Origin: CAZPHU01 sp964419255
GTDB lineage: Bacteria; Fibrobacterota; Chitinivibrionia; Chitinivibrionales; CAYFVL01
Direction of reading: 5' to 3'
Assembly (NCBI GenBank): GCA_964419255.1
Contig: CAYQOU010000070.1
Coordinates: 1-21,057 of the forward strand
DNA: 21,057 nucleotides
Below the pieces are notes generated by a model that made no database searches, was not told the DNA's origin, and saw only the letters and a program-made list of their open reading frames with translations. The first letter of the stretch is position 1. Each line of letters starts with the position of its first letter. The position numbers were made by a program, and so were the translations under genes. Shown piece by piece: positions 1 through 7,430 of the stretch.

Positions 1-1489
1 TTCGGTACGGCTTACGCACATGATACATGCTGATTTTGCGATAATGATACCCAAGGATTGACAGCGAGACAACGTTTCGAAAATTGCCGCGACCTTTACC
101 GCGTGACCAGAGCAGAAGCTTCCAGTAGTGGGATCGGGTGTTGCTGAGAATGCCGAGTTGAAATAGTGACCGCACAAACGCGATCAGGTGTGAGAACTGC
201 AGTCTCTGTGGTCTGCAGGGTGGATTGTATTCACCTAAAAATTTTCTGATGCGTTCATAATAGACTTTGGGGGAATAGATAGTTTGCAGAATATAAGCAT
301 AGCCGTCGCGCAGAACCTCGCTACCCATACGGGGAATTATGTTTGTGCTGCCGTCGACATTGTCGCCGGAAAAATCCCCGCACAGACGCCCTTCCAGTTT
401 CATGCGTTCAAAAAGTCTTGTGCCCGGAATGGCCTGCAGCATACCCACCATCGCCGTGACAATACCGCTCTGCTGAATGAAATCAATCTGTTTCTGGAAA
501 ATCGTGGACTGGTCATGATCAAAGCCCACTATAAAGCCGGCCTGCACCTCCAATCCGGATCTCTGAATAAACCTCACGTTTTCTACAAGATTGCGCTTAT
601 TGTTTTGCCGCTTGCCGCATTCTGTGAGGCTTTCCTCCTCCGGCGTCTCGATACCGATAAATACTTTCGAGAAACCAGCGTCGACCATAAGCTTTATAAG
701 CTCCTCGTCGTCGGCGAGGTTTATAGAGGCCTCGGTATAGAACTGAATATCTTGTTTATCTTTGCGCCAATTGATCAGTGCCGGTAAAAGGTCATTTTTC
801 AGCAGTGACTTATTTCCGATAAAATTGTCATCAACAAAGAAAACATCATCGCGCCAGCCCAGTTCGTAAAGAGCATCAAGCTCGTCAATGATCTGGCGTG
901 AGCTTTTTGTTCGTACACGGTGACCCAGAAGGGCGGTGACATTGCAGAAATCACACTGAAACGGGCACCCGCGGGAAAACTGAATACTCATATTGGCGTA
1001 CTGTTTCAGTTTCAAAAGCTCCCATCTGGGGGTGGGCGTCTGTTGCATATCGGCGAATTGATCCGAAGAATAGATGCGTCGGGCTGCGCCCCGGGAAAAA
1101 TCTTCAAGAAACGCAGGAAGGGTCAACTCCGCCTCATTGAGAACGAAATGATCCACAGATGTAAATGATTCCGGATTGCTTGCAAACAGAGGTCCTCCGG
1201 CAATCACTGGCAGATTCGCCTTTTTGCATCTGTCGATTATCTTACGGGCCGAGATCTGCTGCACACTCATACCACTGATAAAAGCGGCGTCGGCCCACGC
1301 CAGATCCCTGTTTGTAAGCCTCTGAACATTTGTGTCAATCAGGCGAAGCTCATAGTGGGGCGGCAGCATAGCCGCGACAGTCAGAAGCCCCAGTGGTGGC
1401 AAAACCGCACGCTTGCCCACAAATTTCAGGGCATGTTTATAGCTCCAGTAGGTATCGGGAAAACGCGGATAAATAAGTAGAATTTTCAT
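1..1489 (-). CDS. B12-binding-type radical SAM protein (DUF4070-like), 3' end outside the window
   Basis: The frame is open from an ATG at 1489 to the left edge, giving 496 codons with no stop, so the C-terminus is missing. The start has a GAGGGG ribosome site 7 nt upstream. The N-terminus (MKILLIYPRFPDTYWS) and the first ~150 residues read as the Rossmann-like cobalamin-binding domain usual in this group. The radical SAM signature CxxxCxxC is at C175, C179 and C182 (RGCPFQCDFC) and would hold the [4Fe-4S] cluster that cleaves S-adenosylmethionine. The core then continues to about residue 380, with a tail like that of DUF4070 members. Relatives perform radical methylations or rearrangements of unknown substrates. 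No neighbour reveals the substrate. Family assignment is firm; the reaction is unknown. Confidence 0.88.
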   Translation of the reverse strand, partial: MKILLIYPRFPDTYWSYKHALKFVGKRAVLPPLGLLTVAAMLPPHYELRLIDTNVQRLTNRDLAWADAAFISGMSVQQISARKIIDRCKKANLPVIAGGPLFASNPESFTSVDHFVLNEAELTLPAFLEDFSRGAARRIYSSDQFADMQQTPTPRWELLKLKQYANMSIQFSRGCPFQCDFCNVTALLGHRVRTKSSRQIIDELDALYELGWRDDVFFVDDNFIGNKSLLKNDLLPALINWRKDKQDIQFYTEASINLADDEELIKLMVDAGFSKVFIGIETPEEESLTECGKRQNNKRNLVENVRFIQRSGLEVQAGFIVGFDHDQSTIFQKQIDFIQQSGIVTAMVGMLQAIPGTRLFERMKLEGRLCGDFSGDNVDGSTNIIPRMGSEVLRDGYAYILQTIYSPKVYYERIRKFLGEYNPPCRPQRLQFSHLIAFVRSLFQLGILSNTRSHYWKLLLWSRGKGRGNFRNVVSLSILGYHYRKISMYHVRKPYR

Positions 1490-1863
1490 TGTTAGGCCCC
1501 TCTATCGTGTTAAAAGGAATGAAATCTCTTCAATGATCCTCAGGTAAACAATAGGCTACCTTTCTGAAGATTTCATTTTCAATGATATACGCAGCATCTC
1601 ACACGGAATAGAAACAGGCAAAACACGGTCGATATCTTATTTTTTTTTGGAAGATGTATTCTGAGATTTTGCAAATATCGCACCAACTACGGAAAAACAA
1701 ATCATGGAAAAAATTGGACAAGTACGCATACCTCAATTGTGGGAAGTCCCCGTGAAAAGTATGATCGCTGCTTTGCGGCACCATGCAGCGCAATTGGGGG
1801 GGGAATAATGCCGCCCACATGTAAGGACCATGGGCGGCATCAGATTTCACATAGGCCTGGTGG
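1490..1863. other. Intergenic region with a long imperfect inverted repeat
   Basis: No convincing gene was seen; the short open frames here have no family resemblance and no ribosome site. An inverted repeat pairs 1518-1532 (AATGAAATCTCTTCA) with 1565-1577 (TGAAGATTTCATT), 13 bp with a 2-nt bulge. It encloses a smaller AGGTA/TACCT pair at 1542-1546 and 1557-1561. It lies just upstream of the radical SAM gene and may be a folded leader or an operator. A run of T (about 1632-1641) and a G8 run (1797-1804) are the other landmarks. Confidence 0.5.
1808..1840 (-). terminator. Hairpin downstream of the RRM gene
   Basis: ATGCCGCCCA (1831-1840 read on the minus strand) pairs perfectly with TGGGCGGCAT (1808-1817): 10 bp, 13-nt loop, 24 nt after the RRM stop codon. 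It is followed by TATT and then C-rich sequence rather than a U tract, so it may stabilise or pause rather than terminate by the intrinsic route. Confidence 0.5.
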
Positions 1864-2133
1864 TTACCAGGAATTGCGCATCGGGCGACGTTCCCGGGGA
1901 CGCGCTTCGTTGACAGTTACGTTACGTCCCTGTAGGGACTGACCGTTAATCTCGCCAACGGCCTTTTGCGCCTGAGCCGACTGTGGCATCTCGACAAAAC
2001 CGAAGCCCTTCGAACGGCCGGTATCCCGATCGGTGATCACAGAGGCGGAAGCCACTTCACCATACTGTTCGAAAAGGGTCTGCAGGTCGTTTTGTTGGAC
2101 ATCATAAGACAGGTTACCTACGTAGATATTCAT
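1864..2133 (-). CDS. RRM-domain RNA-binding protein
   Basis: An 89-residue protein made almost entirely of one RNA recognition motif. RNP2 is IYVGNL at residues 3-8 and RNP1 is KGFGFVEM at 42-49, with the aromatic residues that stack on RNA bases. A short basic tail (RPRERRPMRNSW) follows. The ATG at 2133 is preferred over the in-frame ATG at 2145 because a GGAGGT ribosome site spans the upstream ATG and sits correctly for the second. Bacterial relatives are single-stranded RNA binders, often abundant and cold-inducible. It lies 155 bp downstream of the RNA helicase gene on the same strand, which fits a shared role in RNA remodelling, though it seems to have its own promoter. Confidence 0.93.
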   Translation of the reverse strand: MNIYVGNLSYDVQQNDLQTLFEQYGEVASASVITDRDTGRSKGFGFVEMPQSAQAQKAVGEINGQSLQGRNVTVNEARPRERRPMRNSW

Positions 2134-2167
2134 TTCTACCTCCATTATTTCGTACCGTTTTTATTGT

Positions 2168-2196
2168 AGTATAAGCCATATCCGCGATTCCGGCAC
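2168..2196 (-). promoter_or_regulatory. Possible sigma-70 promoter of the RRM gene
   Basis: On the minus strand a -10 TATACT (2168-2173) lies 17 bp from a weak -35 GTGCCG (2191-2196). The transcript would start about 30 nt before the RRM start codon. The -10 is good and the -35 poor, so this is tentative. Confidence 0.3.
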
Positions 2197-2288
2197 AGGA
2201 TCGGGGTAGGCCACACCGGGTACTCCGGCGATTTTTGTATTATCAATAAGTCAATATATGGTCGCTGTTTTTTCTCGTTGAATCTAGC

Positions 2289-3512
2289 TCAGGCAAATCG
2301 CGGAACACGACTGCCGGTCAACCGAAGATTTCGCCCGAAGAGGGGCGGTGCAGGCTTCGGTGTTACTGCCGGTCGGCTCTCTTTTGTCCCCGGGTATCGT
2401 TCCAGATGCAGCTTTTCGCCGGTCTGCATACCGATTTTGCGCAGGTACTTCTCCTCATCACAGGACACGAAGCTCAGCGCGGTGCCGGGAGCGGAGGCGC
2501 GGCCGGTTCGGCCGATGCGGTGGATATAATCCTCGGCAAAGGCGGGAATGTTAAAATTTACGACATGGGAAACACCGGTAACATCGATACCGCGGGCGGC
2601 GATATCGGTTGCGACCAGCACTCCCGTTTCACCCGATCGGAATGATTTCAGCACCTTGGTTCTTTGCTGCTGAGTTCGTCCCGCATGTAAAGCCTCAACC
2701 CGAATGCCGCTTTTTTTCAGGTGGCGGCTTATCCGGTCGGCACCCCGTCGGGTGCGGGAAAACACCAGCATCCGTTCGACGGTTTCGGTTTTGAGGATAC
2801 GTTGAAGAAGCGGCAGTTTGGAAGCGGGCTCCGCGGCATAAAACCGCTGCACCACCGATGTCACCGGCGCGCAGGCGCCCTCGATCATTATCGATTCATG
2901 CTCGGGGGCGATCTCGTGTATAAGGCGTCGAATCTCCGGCGCCATGGTGGCTGAAAAAAGCAGTGTCTGGCGTTTTGCGGGAGCCAGAGCGATAATCTTG
3001 CGCACATCCCGAATAAAGCCCATATCATACATCCGATCAGCTTCATCCAGCACAAGAGTTTGCACCTGCGAAAGATCCACACTGCCGCGCCCAAGATGAT
3101 CAAGCAGGCGTCCGGGGGTTGCAATCACAATATCTATGTTTCTTGACAGCTCCCGCAGCTGGCGGGACAGGGAAACGCCGCCAATGACGCACAGAGCGCG
3201 CGCATTTGTAAATCTGCCGTACTCTCCGCATACCGAAAGGATCTGTTCCGAAAGTTCACGGGTGGGGGTCAGAATCAGTGCCGCGGGGCGGCCCGGGCGT
3301 CTTTTTTGTGGCGCCTCGCGATGCAGGCGCTCGAGAATGGGCAGCAGAAACGCCGCCGTCTTTCCGGTTCCCGTCGGTGCACAGGCGATAAGGTTTTTTC
3401 CATTCAGTCCGGCGGGAATCGCCGCACTCTGGATACTGGTTGGGGCGGTATGCCCCGAGTGCTGAATCGCACGCAAAATCGGTGCGGACAGACACATCGT
3501 CGAAAAACTCAT
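2289..3512 (-). CDS. rhlE: DEAD-box ATP-dependent RNA helicase, RhlE-like
   Basis: A 407-residue protein with the whole DEAD-box motif set in order: Q motif (PTSIQ, 24-28), motif I APTGTGKT (45-52), PTRELSEQ (83-90), TPGRLLD (132-138), DEAD (156-159), SAT (187-189), ATDIAARGID (301-310) and HRIGRTGR (331-338). The tail is short and lacks any added RNA-binding domain. The N-terminal pattern SFSTMCLSAPILRAI and this compact build are most like RhlE, which unwinds short RNA duplexes in ribosome assembly and RNA decay; RhlB or SrmB-type roles cannot be excluded. The start has AAGGA 7 nt upstream. The leader is about 130 nt and carries a consensus -35. It precedes the RRM gene, as is common for cold-responsive RNA genes. 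Confidence 0.93.
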   Translation of the reverse strand: MSFSTMCLSAPILRAIQHSGHTAPTSIQSAAIPAGLNGKNLIACAPTGTGKTAAFLLPILERLHREAPQKRRPGRPAALILTPTRELSEQILSVCGEYGRFTNARALCVIGGVSLSRQLRELSRNIDIVIATPGRLLDHLGRGSVDLSQVQTLVLDEADRMYDMGFIRDVRKIIALAPAKRQTLLFSATMAPEIRRLIHEIAPEHESIMIEGACAPVTSVVQRFYAAEPASKLPLLQRILKTETVERMLVFSRTRRGADRISRHLKKSGIRVEALHAGRTQQQRTKVLKSFRSGETGVLVATDIAARGIDVTGVSHVVNFNIPAFAEDYIHRIGRTGRASAPGTALSFVSCDEEKYLRKIGMQTGEKLHLERYPGTKESRPAVTPKPAPPLFGRNLRLTGSRVPRFA

Positions 3513-3535
3513 AAAGGTCCTTCAAAAAAAGGAGG

Positions 3536-3584
3536 AAGGTGACACACGGCTTGAATCGAAACTGGCGGAGGGCAAAGAAGGATA
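3536..3584 (-). repeat. Dispersed repeat A, copy 1
   Basis: About 49 bp that match 12334-12384 in the same orientation, with roughly 83% identity and one 2-bp gap. Both copies begin AAGGTGACACAC and end AAGGATA or GAGGATA on the plus strand. It lies in the helicase leader. It is probably a decayed fragment of a multicopy element; no terminal repeats or transposase could be seen. Confidence 0.5.
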
Positions 3585-3646
3585 AGTGGTCCTGAGTTGG
3601 CCTGGGCAGATACGTACTTAAGTGTGAGTCCGGTGCGTTTGTTCAA

Positions 3647-3675
3647 AGCATACAGCTATGCAAACGGCCTGTCAA
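3647..3675 (-). promoter_or_regulatory. Sigma-70-type promoter of the helicase gene
   Basis: On the minus strand a perfect -35 TTGACA (3670-3675) is separated by 17 bp from a -10 TATGCT (3647-3652). The spacer and -10 contain the palindrome GCATAGCTGTATGC, which could be an operator. Transcription would begin near 3640 and leave a leader of about 130 nt. Confidence 0.6.
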
Positions 3676-3863
3676 TTACGAAAACAATATATATCGTGTT
3701 CCGCTCGAGAAAACAAGTTTTTTTATTTTTTTTTGCAATCTGCTATATGAGCGAACACAGTACAATACGGGCGAAAGCCGGTATTATTACATAAAAAGCA
3801 ATTTGCAATTCGGCGTTTGGGATGCACGGGAATCATATACGCTTCCAACCTAACAGCGTAACG

Positions 3864-3904
3864 AAAAAAAAGGGGAGGCTGACGTTTTACGACAGCCCCC
3901 CCCG
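3864..3904 (-). terminator. Rho-independent terminator of the first DUF4168 gene
   Basis: Read on the minus strand, a G-rich arm (GGGGGGCTGTCG) folds with CGTCAGCCTCCCC around a short TAAAA loop, followed at once by eight T. It begins about 22 nt after the stop codon of the DUF4168 gene and indicates a single-gene transcript. Confidence 0.85.
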
Positions 3905-3926
3905 TTTGAGCACTACTATTATAAAG

Positions 3927-4313
3927 CTATTTGTCTTTCACAAGGTCGTTGAATTCTTTGGCAAGCTCCTCATCGGCTCTGACTTGTGTCATAATTTCGT
4001 TATAACGTTCAAGCTTCAAACCGGATTTTTCCACTGCCTTTATCATATTATCGTTTGCCTGCTTCTGCAGCTGTGTTCTTTCCTCAGGATTCTGGGCATT
4101 TTGCAGATCCTGCTGGAATTTGCCGCTTATGTCCAGAACCTCTACATAGGCTTTGGAGGCCATCTGAAGCTCCTGATCGCTTACCTCTGCCGGCTGCTCT
4201 GCCGGCTGCTCTGCCGGTGCCTGCTGATTGCTTTGCTGCGCTATTGACGGGGTGATCATAAGAAAAAATACCAAAGACATAGAAAACGAAAAAAACCTTT
4301 TTGTCAAACTCAT
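3927..4313 (-). CDS. Exported DUF4168-family protein, copy 1
   Basis: A 128-residue protein. The ATG at 4313 has AAAGGAG 6 nt upstream and is preferred over upstream in-frame ATGs that lie in the AT-rich leader. Residues 1-25 form a signal peptide ending SIA before QQ, so the mature protein should be in the periplasm or outer envelope. A linker with repeated AEQP units follows, then a helical DUF4168 domain with A-x2-AYV-x-V, LQ-x2-AND-x-M, AV-x3-GL, RYN-x-I and a closing EF-x3-V. The domain matches the protein at 6898-7266 at many of the same positions. It has its own terminator, a sigma-54-type promoter and an upstream palindrome shared with copy 2. The family's molecular role is not established; an envelope-stress or chaperone role like ZraP is inferred from context only. 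Confidence 0.87.
   Translation of the reverse strand: MSLTKRFFSFSMSLVFFLMITPSIAQQSNQQAPAEQPAEQPAEVSDQELQMASKAYVEVLDISGKFQQDLQNAQNPEERTQLQKQANDNMIKAVEKSGLKLERYNEIMTQVRADEELAKEFNDLVKDK
4191..4214 (-). repeat. Two perfect 12-bp tandem units inside the DUF4168 gene
   Basis: CGGCTGCTCTGC occurs twice head to tail (4191-4202 and 4203-4214) with a partial unit before it. On the coding strand it encodes the AEQP repeats in the linker after the signal peptide, so copy changes would alter linker length without shifting the frame. Confidence 0.8.
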
Positions 4314-4332
4314 AAAAAACTCCTTTGTCTTA

Positions 4333-4368
4333 TTAATAAAAATACACATCTTAATAAAAATACACATC
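4333..4368. repeat. Perfect 18-bp tandem duplication in the DUF4168 leader
   Basis: TTAATAAAAATACACATC is present exactly twice, at 4333-4350 and 4351-4368. It lies in the leader between the sigma-54 promoter and the ribosome site of the first DUF4168 gene. It could be a recent slippage event or a doubled regulatory or RNA element. Confidence 0.9.
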
Positions 4369-4465
4369 AAATTTTCCGCACTGCCGATTGACTATTGCTC
4401 CTCCTTTCCAACCGGATAATGGGTAAAAAGAAATGGAAATAGTTTTCTTCTGTCTGTACCCTAAC

Positions 4466-4480
4466 GCATAAGCCGTGCCA
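4466..4480 (-). promoter_or_regulatory. Sigma-54 (-24/-12) promoter of DUF4168 copy 1
   Basis: The minus strand reads TGGCACGGCTTATGC: a perfect -24 TGGCAC, N5, then ATGC, with the required GG-N10-GC spacing. It differs from the consensus TTGC by one base, the same change as at 7339-7353. Transcription would start near 4454 and leave a leader of about 140 nt. The NtrC-type activator encoded at 8968-10377 is the obvious candidate partner. Confidence 0.72.
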
Positions 4481-4566
4481 TTAAACCGGAAGGCGAGCCA
4501 AAGGGCTCTGAGGACCTGTATGGGCCACTTTAACGATGAATGATGCTGAAACAGGGAAACACACAC

Positions 4567-4602
4567 TGTGTCTATATGACACATGTGCAATGGTGTGTGT
4601 CA
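4567..4602. promoter_or_regulatory. Upstream activating site for the sigma-54 promoter, copy 1
   Basis: Half-sites TGTGTC (4567-4572), TGACACA (4577-4583) and TGTGTCA (4596-4602) form nested inverted repeats; the outer pair TGACACA-N12-TGTGTCA is a perfect 7-bp palindrome. It starts 97 bp upstream of the -24/-12 site. The same arrangement and much of the same sequence recur at 7431-7467, as expected for enhancer sites of an NtrC-class activator. Confidence 0.65.
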
Positions 4603-5070
4603 ACATCCGCCATGATGATCGTTTGCAGGCAGTGGGAACAGTCCTACAAAAGTTTTCTGGATGAGTGGCTGTTTCCCTTTTCCTTACCATAACCATGCGC
4701 TTCAAACACTGAAAAGCTTTATCATCAGTTCATCAATGCCTGGAATTCGCGCTCGCTGCGGCGTTTGGTATTTCCGAATCCCATTTTTCTCAGACCGGGT
4801 TCTCGTGGCAAGCCTTGGTTTGTCGATTCTGGCACGGTTGGCGGCGTAACGCAACCACAGGGGCAGAAATGATTGATGCTGGTCCCGAAAACTGTCATGC
4901 ATTAGTAGCATTCAAGACAACGTGAAGAAGAATGCGGAAAATCAGGAGGACGGTGCTTGAGAACGGTTTTGATGCGCGACCTGGCTCATTTATAGCAAGG
5001 CGTGGGGAATTGTAGTGCAGAAAGAGTTCACTACTTGGTCAGGACGGACGCCTGCAGTTCACAGCACAGA
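4603..5070. other. Gene-poor region with degraded sequence
   Basis: No intact gene was recognised between the upstream site and the receiver gene. The stretch holds a copy of dispersed repeat B (4655-4678) and short frames on both strands that match no family I know. It looks like eroded coding or mobile-element sequence. No hairpin with a U tract follows the receiver gene that ends at 5071. Confidence 0.4.
4655..4678 (+). repeat. Dispersed repeat B, copy 1
   Basis: 24 bp matching 17181-17204 at 22 positions (core GGATGAGTGGC and GTTTCCCT). A shared CTGAAAAGC follows at a similar distance in both places (4709 and 17228). This may be the remnant of a duplicated or inserted element. Confidence 0.45.
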
Positions 5071-5439
5071 TCATGCGAGCATGTTTCTAATCATCTCCAG
5101 CAGCTCGTCCGTGTCAAATGGTTTTGTGACATACTCATTGGCATGAAGCAGATCTTTGCCGATTAGTTTATCGCGGGGGGTATCAAGGGCGGTGAGGATA
5201 AGAATTTTTACCTGCCTGTCCGGATGCATATCCCTTATGCTCTTACATACCTCCCAGCCGTCCATGTGCGGCATCATAATATCAAGAATTACCATGTCGG
5301 CATGATGTTGATCGAGGTACTGGAGGGCCTTTGCACCATTTTCGGCAGTAACCGCTTCATAGCCTTCGGCCAGTAAATTAATTTTGAGGAGTTTTCTGAT
5401 ACTGGGATCATCATCCACAATCAAAATCCTGTGTGCCAT
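5071..5439 (-). CDS. Single-domain response regulator (receiver only)
   Basis: 122 residues, all receiver domain. The acidic pocket is D9, D10 and D11, the phosphoacceptor is D53 (VILDIMMPHMDG), with switch residue T83 and K106 in the VTKPF motif. No DNA-binding output domain is present, so it must act by protein contact or pass phosphate onward. The start is 3 nt after the kinase stop codon, and its ribosome site GGGAGGT overlaps that stop, so the two genes are translationally coupled. The kinase at 5443-6873 is the evident partner. Target unknown. Confidence 0.93.
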   Translation of the reverse strand: MAHRILIVDDDPSIRKLLKINLLAEGYEAVTAENGAKALQYLDQHHADMVILDIMMPHMDGWEVCKSIRDMHPDRQVKILILTALDTPRDKLIGKDLLHANEYVTKPFDTDELLEMIRNMLA

Positions 5440-5442
5440 AAA

Positions 5443-6873
5443 CTACCTCCCGGAACTTCCCCGGTCTTGACAGACGGGTATGGTAAAGGTGAAAGTCGTA
5501 CCTACATCCGGTATGCTGTCGCAGATGATCGTGCCGCCATGGGCCTCAACTATTGCCCTGGCGATGGCCAGGCCAAGGCCGCTGCCGCCGTTTGAGGTGG
5601 CGGTCGTGTAATATTTGTTGAACATCGTTTTGCGTATCTCTTCGGCAATTCCCGGTCCGTTATCGGATACCGAAACCGAGATTGTGTTTTCGCTGCTGTG
5701 GGCCTTAACCCATATGCTGACCTCCACGCCTCCGTGTTTGACTGCATTGTCAAGCAAATTTCTCAACAGGCGTTTCAGACGCCACGCGTCGCCCCGGACA
5801 GAAGGCATCCTCTCCTGTATGTCAACATCTACTCTGGAAGACCAGGGGAACGAAACAAGAACATCCCTGATCACCTCTCCTATGTCTACCTCCGCAAGAT
5901 CGAGCGTAAAAGTTCCTTTTTCAATCTTTGATACATCCAGAAATTCCTCCACCAGTGCGGCAAGTTGTTTGCCTTCCTGTTCGATAATACCGCTGTATTC
6001 AACCGTTGTCTCGAAGGGTAACGGTTCTCGTTGCAGTGCCTGTGAAAAGCCGATGATCGAGGTCAGCGGCGTGCGCAATTCATGCGAAACCATGGCGACA
6101 AAATCCGTTTTCAACGTGTCCAGCTCCATAAGCCGGCGGTTTTTTTCTGCCAGCTCACCGGTTGCCGCATCCACTTTTTTCTGCATCGAATAGGTGAGCT
6201 GCTTCAGGGACTGAGCCATGCGGTTGAGTGCATCAATCAGCTTACCATATGCATCTTGTGTCTTCTGTTTCAAATTGATATCGAATTTTCCCGACGCAAT
6301 CAGCTCTGCGGCCTGTGTTGCTTCACGTACCGGCTTTTCCATGTATGCGCTTATATACCAGGCGAAAAGCAACGCTGAGAAAAAAAGCAGCAGATCAAAA
6401 AAAATCGCCCACCTCTGAGCCACGCCCATGTCTTTTTGTGTGCCGATAAGTGAATATATCAGTTGTATGGAATAGTTTTGGTTGCCCTCCTGTATGGGAT
6501 AGAACCTCACTATTCGATTATCCGCCGGTGGGGTGAGGGTGTCCGTATATGCTGCCATTTTTCCTATCGAGGTCGAGTCGGCTGAATGGACGATCACACC
6601 ATCGGAATCGATCAGATGGACCCCGACAATATCCGGCAGCTTCGCGGTCAAACTCATTATTTCGGTGATTTCTTCATCTGCCTGCTGTTCCAGATTTTCC
6701 CCGACCTCATCCCCCAACAGTCGCCCGATCGAGTTTATATGACTGATCTCCCGCTCCAGGGTAAGGGAGCTTGTGATGGACAGCCATTTGGTAGTCATTA
6801 AAATGAGTATCGGTGTAGTAACAAGGATTATTCCCGATATGAGGCGGGTGCGGTAGGTCGGAGATTGACGCAT
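5443..6873 (-). CDS. HAMP-containing sensor histidine kinase
   Basis: 476 residues. Membrane helices at about 11-28 and 154-174 flank a ~125-residue extracytoplasmic sensor region. HAMP follows at ~175-227 and a short coiled coil at ~228-255. The HisKA domain has phosphoacceptor H264 in SHELRTPL. The ATPase domain has N376 in NLLDNAVKH, DNGPGIA from 404 and GSGLGLA from 430. No receiver or PAS domain was seen. It begins 24 nt after the DUF4168 gene with GAGGA upstream, and ends 3 nt before the receiver gene, so the three form an operon. It most likely senses an envelope signal related to the DUF4168 protein and phosphorylates the receiver. Signal unknown. Confidence 0.93.
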   Translation of the reverse strand: MRQSPTYRTRLISGIILVTTPILILMTTKWLSITSSLTLEREISHINSIGRLLGDEVGENLEQQADEEITEIMSLTAKLPDIVGVHLIDSDGVIVHSADSTSIGKMAAYTDTLTPPADNRIVRFYPIQEGNQNYSIQLIYSLIGTQKDMGVAQRWAIFFDLLLFFSALLFAWYISAYMEKPVREATQAAELIASGKFDINLKQKTQDAYGKLIDALNRMAQSLKQLTYSMQKKVDAATGELAEKNRRLMELDTLKTDFVAMVSHELRTPLTSIIGFSQALQREPLPFETTVEYSGIIEQEGKQLAALVEEFLDVSKIEKGTFTLDLAEVDIGEVIRDVLVSFPWSSRVDVDIQERMPSVRGDAWRLKRLLRNLLDNAVKHGGVEVSIWVKAHSSENTISVSVSDNGPGIAEEIRKTMFNKYYTTATSNGGSGLGLAIARAIVEAHGGTIICDSIPDVGTTFTFTIPVCQDRGSSGR

Positions 6874-6897
6874 GTATGGATTCCTCAGCCGCCGTCG

Positions 6898-7266
6898 CTA
6901 AAGGGCATCGACAATTTTTTCAAACTCGACACTCAGCGAATCACTCTCCACTACGCGAGTAATGATCAGATTGTAGCGTTTGATGGAAAGACCTGCATCG
7001 TTTACCGCACCAACCATACTATCGTTAGCCTTGCCCTGCAATGCGGCTTTCTCCTTATCTGTATCGGCTTTTTTCAGGGATTTTTGAAGGTGCTCGTTTA
7101 TTTGAGCCACCTGCACGTAAGCTGTGGCTGCTAATTGGTATTCCCGCCTGCTGATCGGCTTGTGCAGGTCCGATTGGTCCTCGGAGGGGGGGTGTGCCAT
7201 GAGCAGAGACGCCGCTATAGAAACCAGGAAAATCGTTTTCTGCGGATACAACAAAATCATAGACAT
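6898..7266 (-). CDS. Exported DUF4168-family protein, copy 2
   Basis: 122 residues, ATG at 7266 with AGGAG 7 nt upstream. The N-terminus has a hydrophobic signal (TIFLVSIAASLLMA) followed by a polar linker. The domain from about residue 40 keeps the pattern of copy 1: A-x2-AYVQV, LQ-x2-AND-x-M, AV-x3-GL, RYN-x-I-x-T and EF-x3-V near the end. It lacks the AEQP linker repeats. It is the first gene of an operon with the kinase and receiver, which suggests it is monitored by, or modulates, that kinase. Transcription is predicted from the sigma-54-type site at 7339-7353. As with copy 1, the biochemical role is unknown. Confidence 0.85.
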   Translation of the reverse strand: MSMILLYPQKTIFLVSIAASLLMAHPPSEDQSDLHKPISRREYQLAATAYVQVAQINEHLQKSLKKADTDKEKAALQGKANDSMVGAVNDAGLSIKRYNLIITRVVESDSLSVEFEKIVDAL

Positions 7267-7338
7267 ATAATTGCTCCTGCTGGATTATTTGTAAAAAAGT
7301 TGAATAATACAAGCCGTAATTCGGATATTTGAGAGGCA

Positions 7339-7353
7339 GCATAACATGTGCCA
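7339..7353 (-). promoter_or_regulatory. Sigma-54 (-24/-12) promoter of the DUF4168-kinase-receiver operon
   Basis: The minus strand reads TGGCACATGTTATGC: perfect -24 TGGCAC, N5, then ATGC, with GG-N10-GC spacing. It is the same variant as at 4466-4480. The transcript would start near 7327, about 60 nt before the DUF4168 start codon. The palindromic upstream site begins 89 bp away. Confidence 0.75.
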
Positions 7354-7430
7354 CACTACATAATCGGCGTGGTTGTTGTTAAACAAGAAGGCTGTATCGC
7401 ATATCGAGGGTATCTATGGGGTACATTGCG

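Larger units (their letters stand above)
3513..3863. other. Leader and upstream region of the helicase gene
   Basis: No gene was recognised. The region holds the helicase promoter (3647-3675), a copy of dispersed repeat A (3536-3584) and an AT-rich stretch with T and A runs around 3718-3735. In the leader, CCTTC lies 11 nt before GAAGG, which is part of the helicase ribosome site, so a small hairpin could mask that site. Confidence 0.5.

Noticed and set aside
284..1168. Plus-strand open frames over the radical SAM gene
   Set aside because: They lie opposite a clear radical SAM reading frame with its CxxxCxxC motif on the minus strand.
1599..1850. 83-codon minus-strand open frame between the radical SAM and RRM genes
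   Set aside because: It runs through the RRM terminator hairpin, has no ribosome site and resembles no family.
4706..4721. Exact 16-bp match between the gap at 4706 and the TPP gene near 16600
   Set aside because: The match does not extend on either side, and one such match is not far from chance in a 21 kb window.
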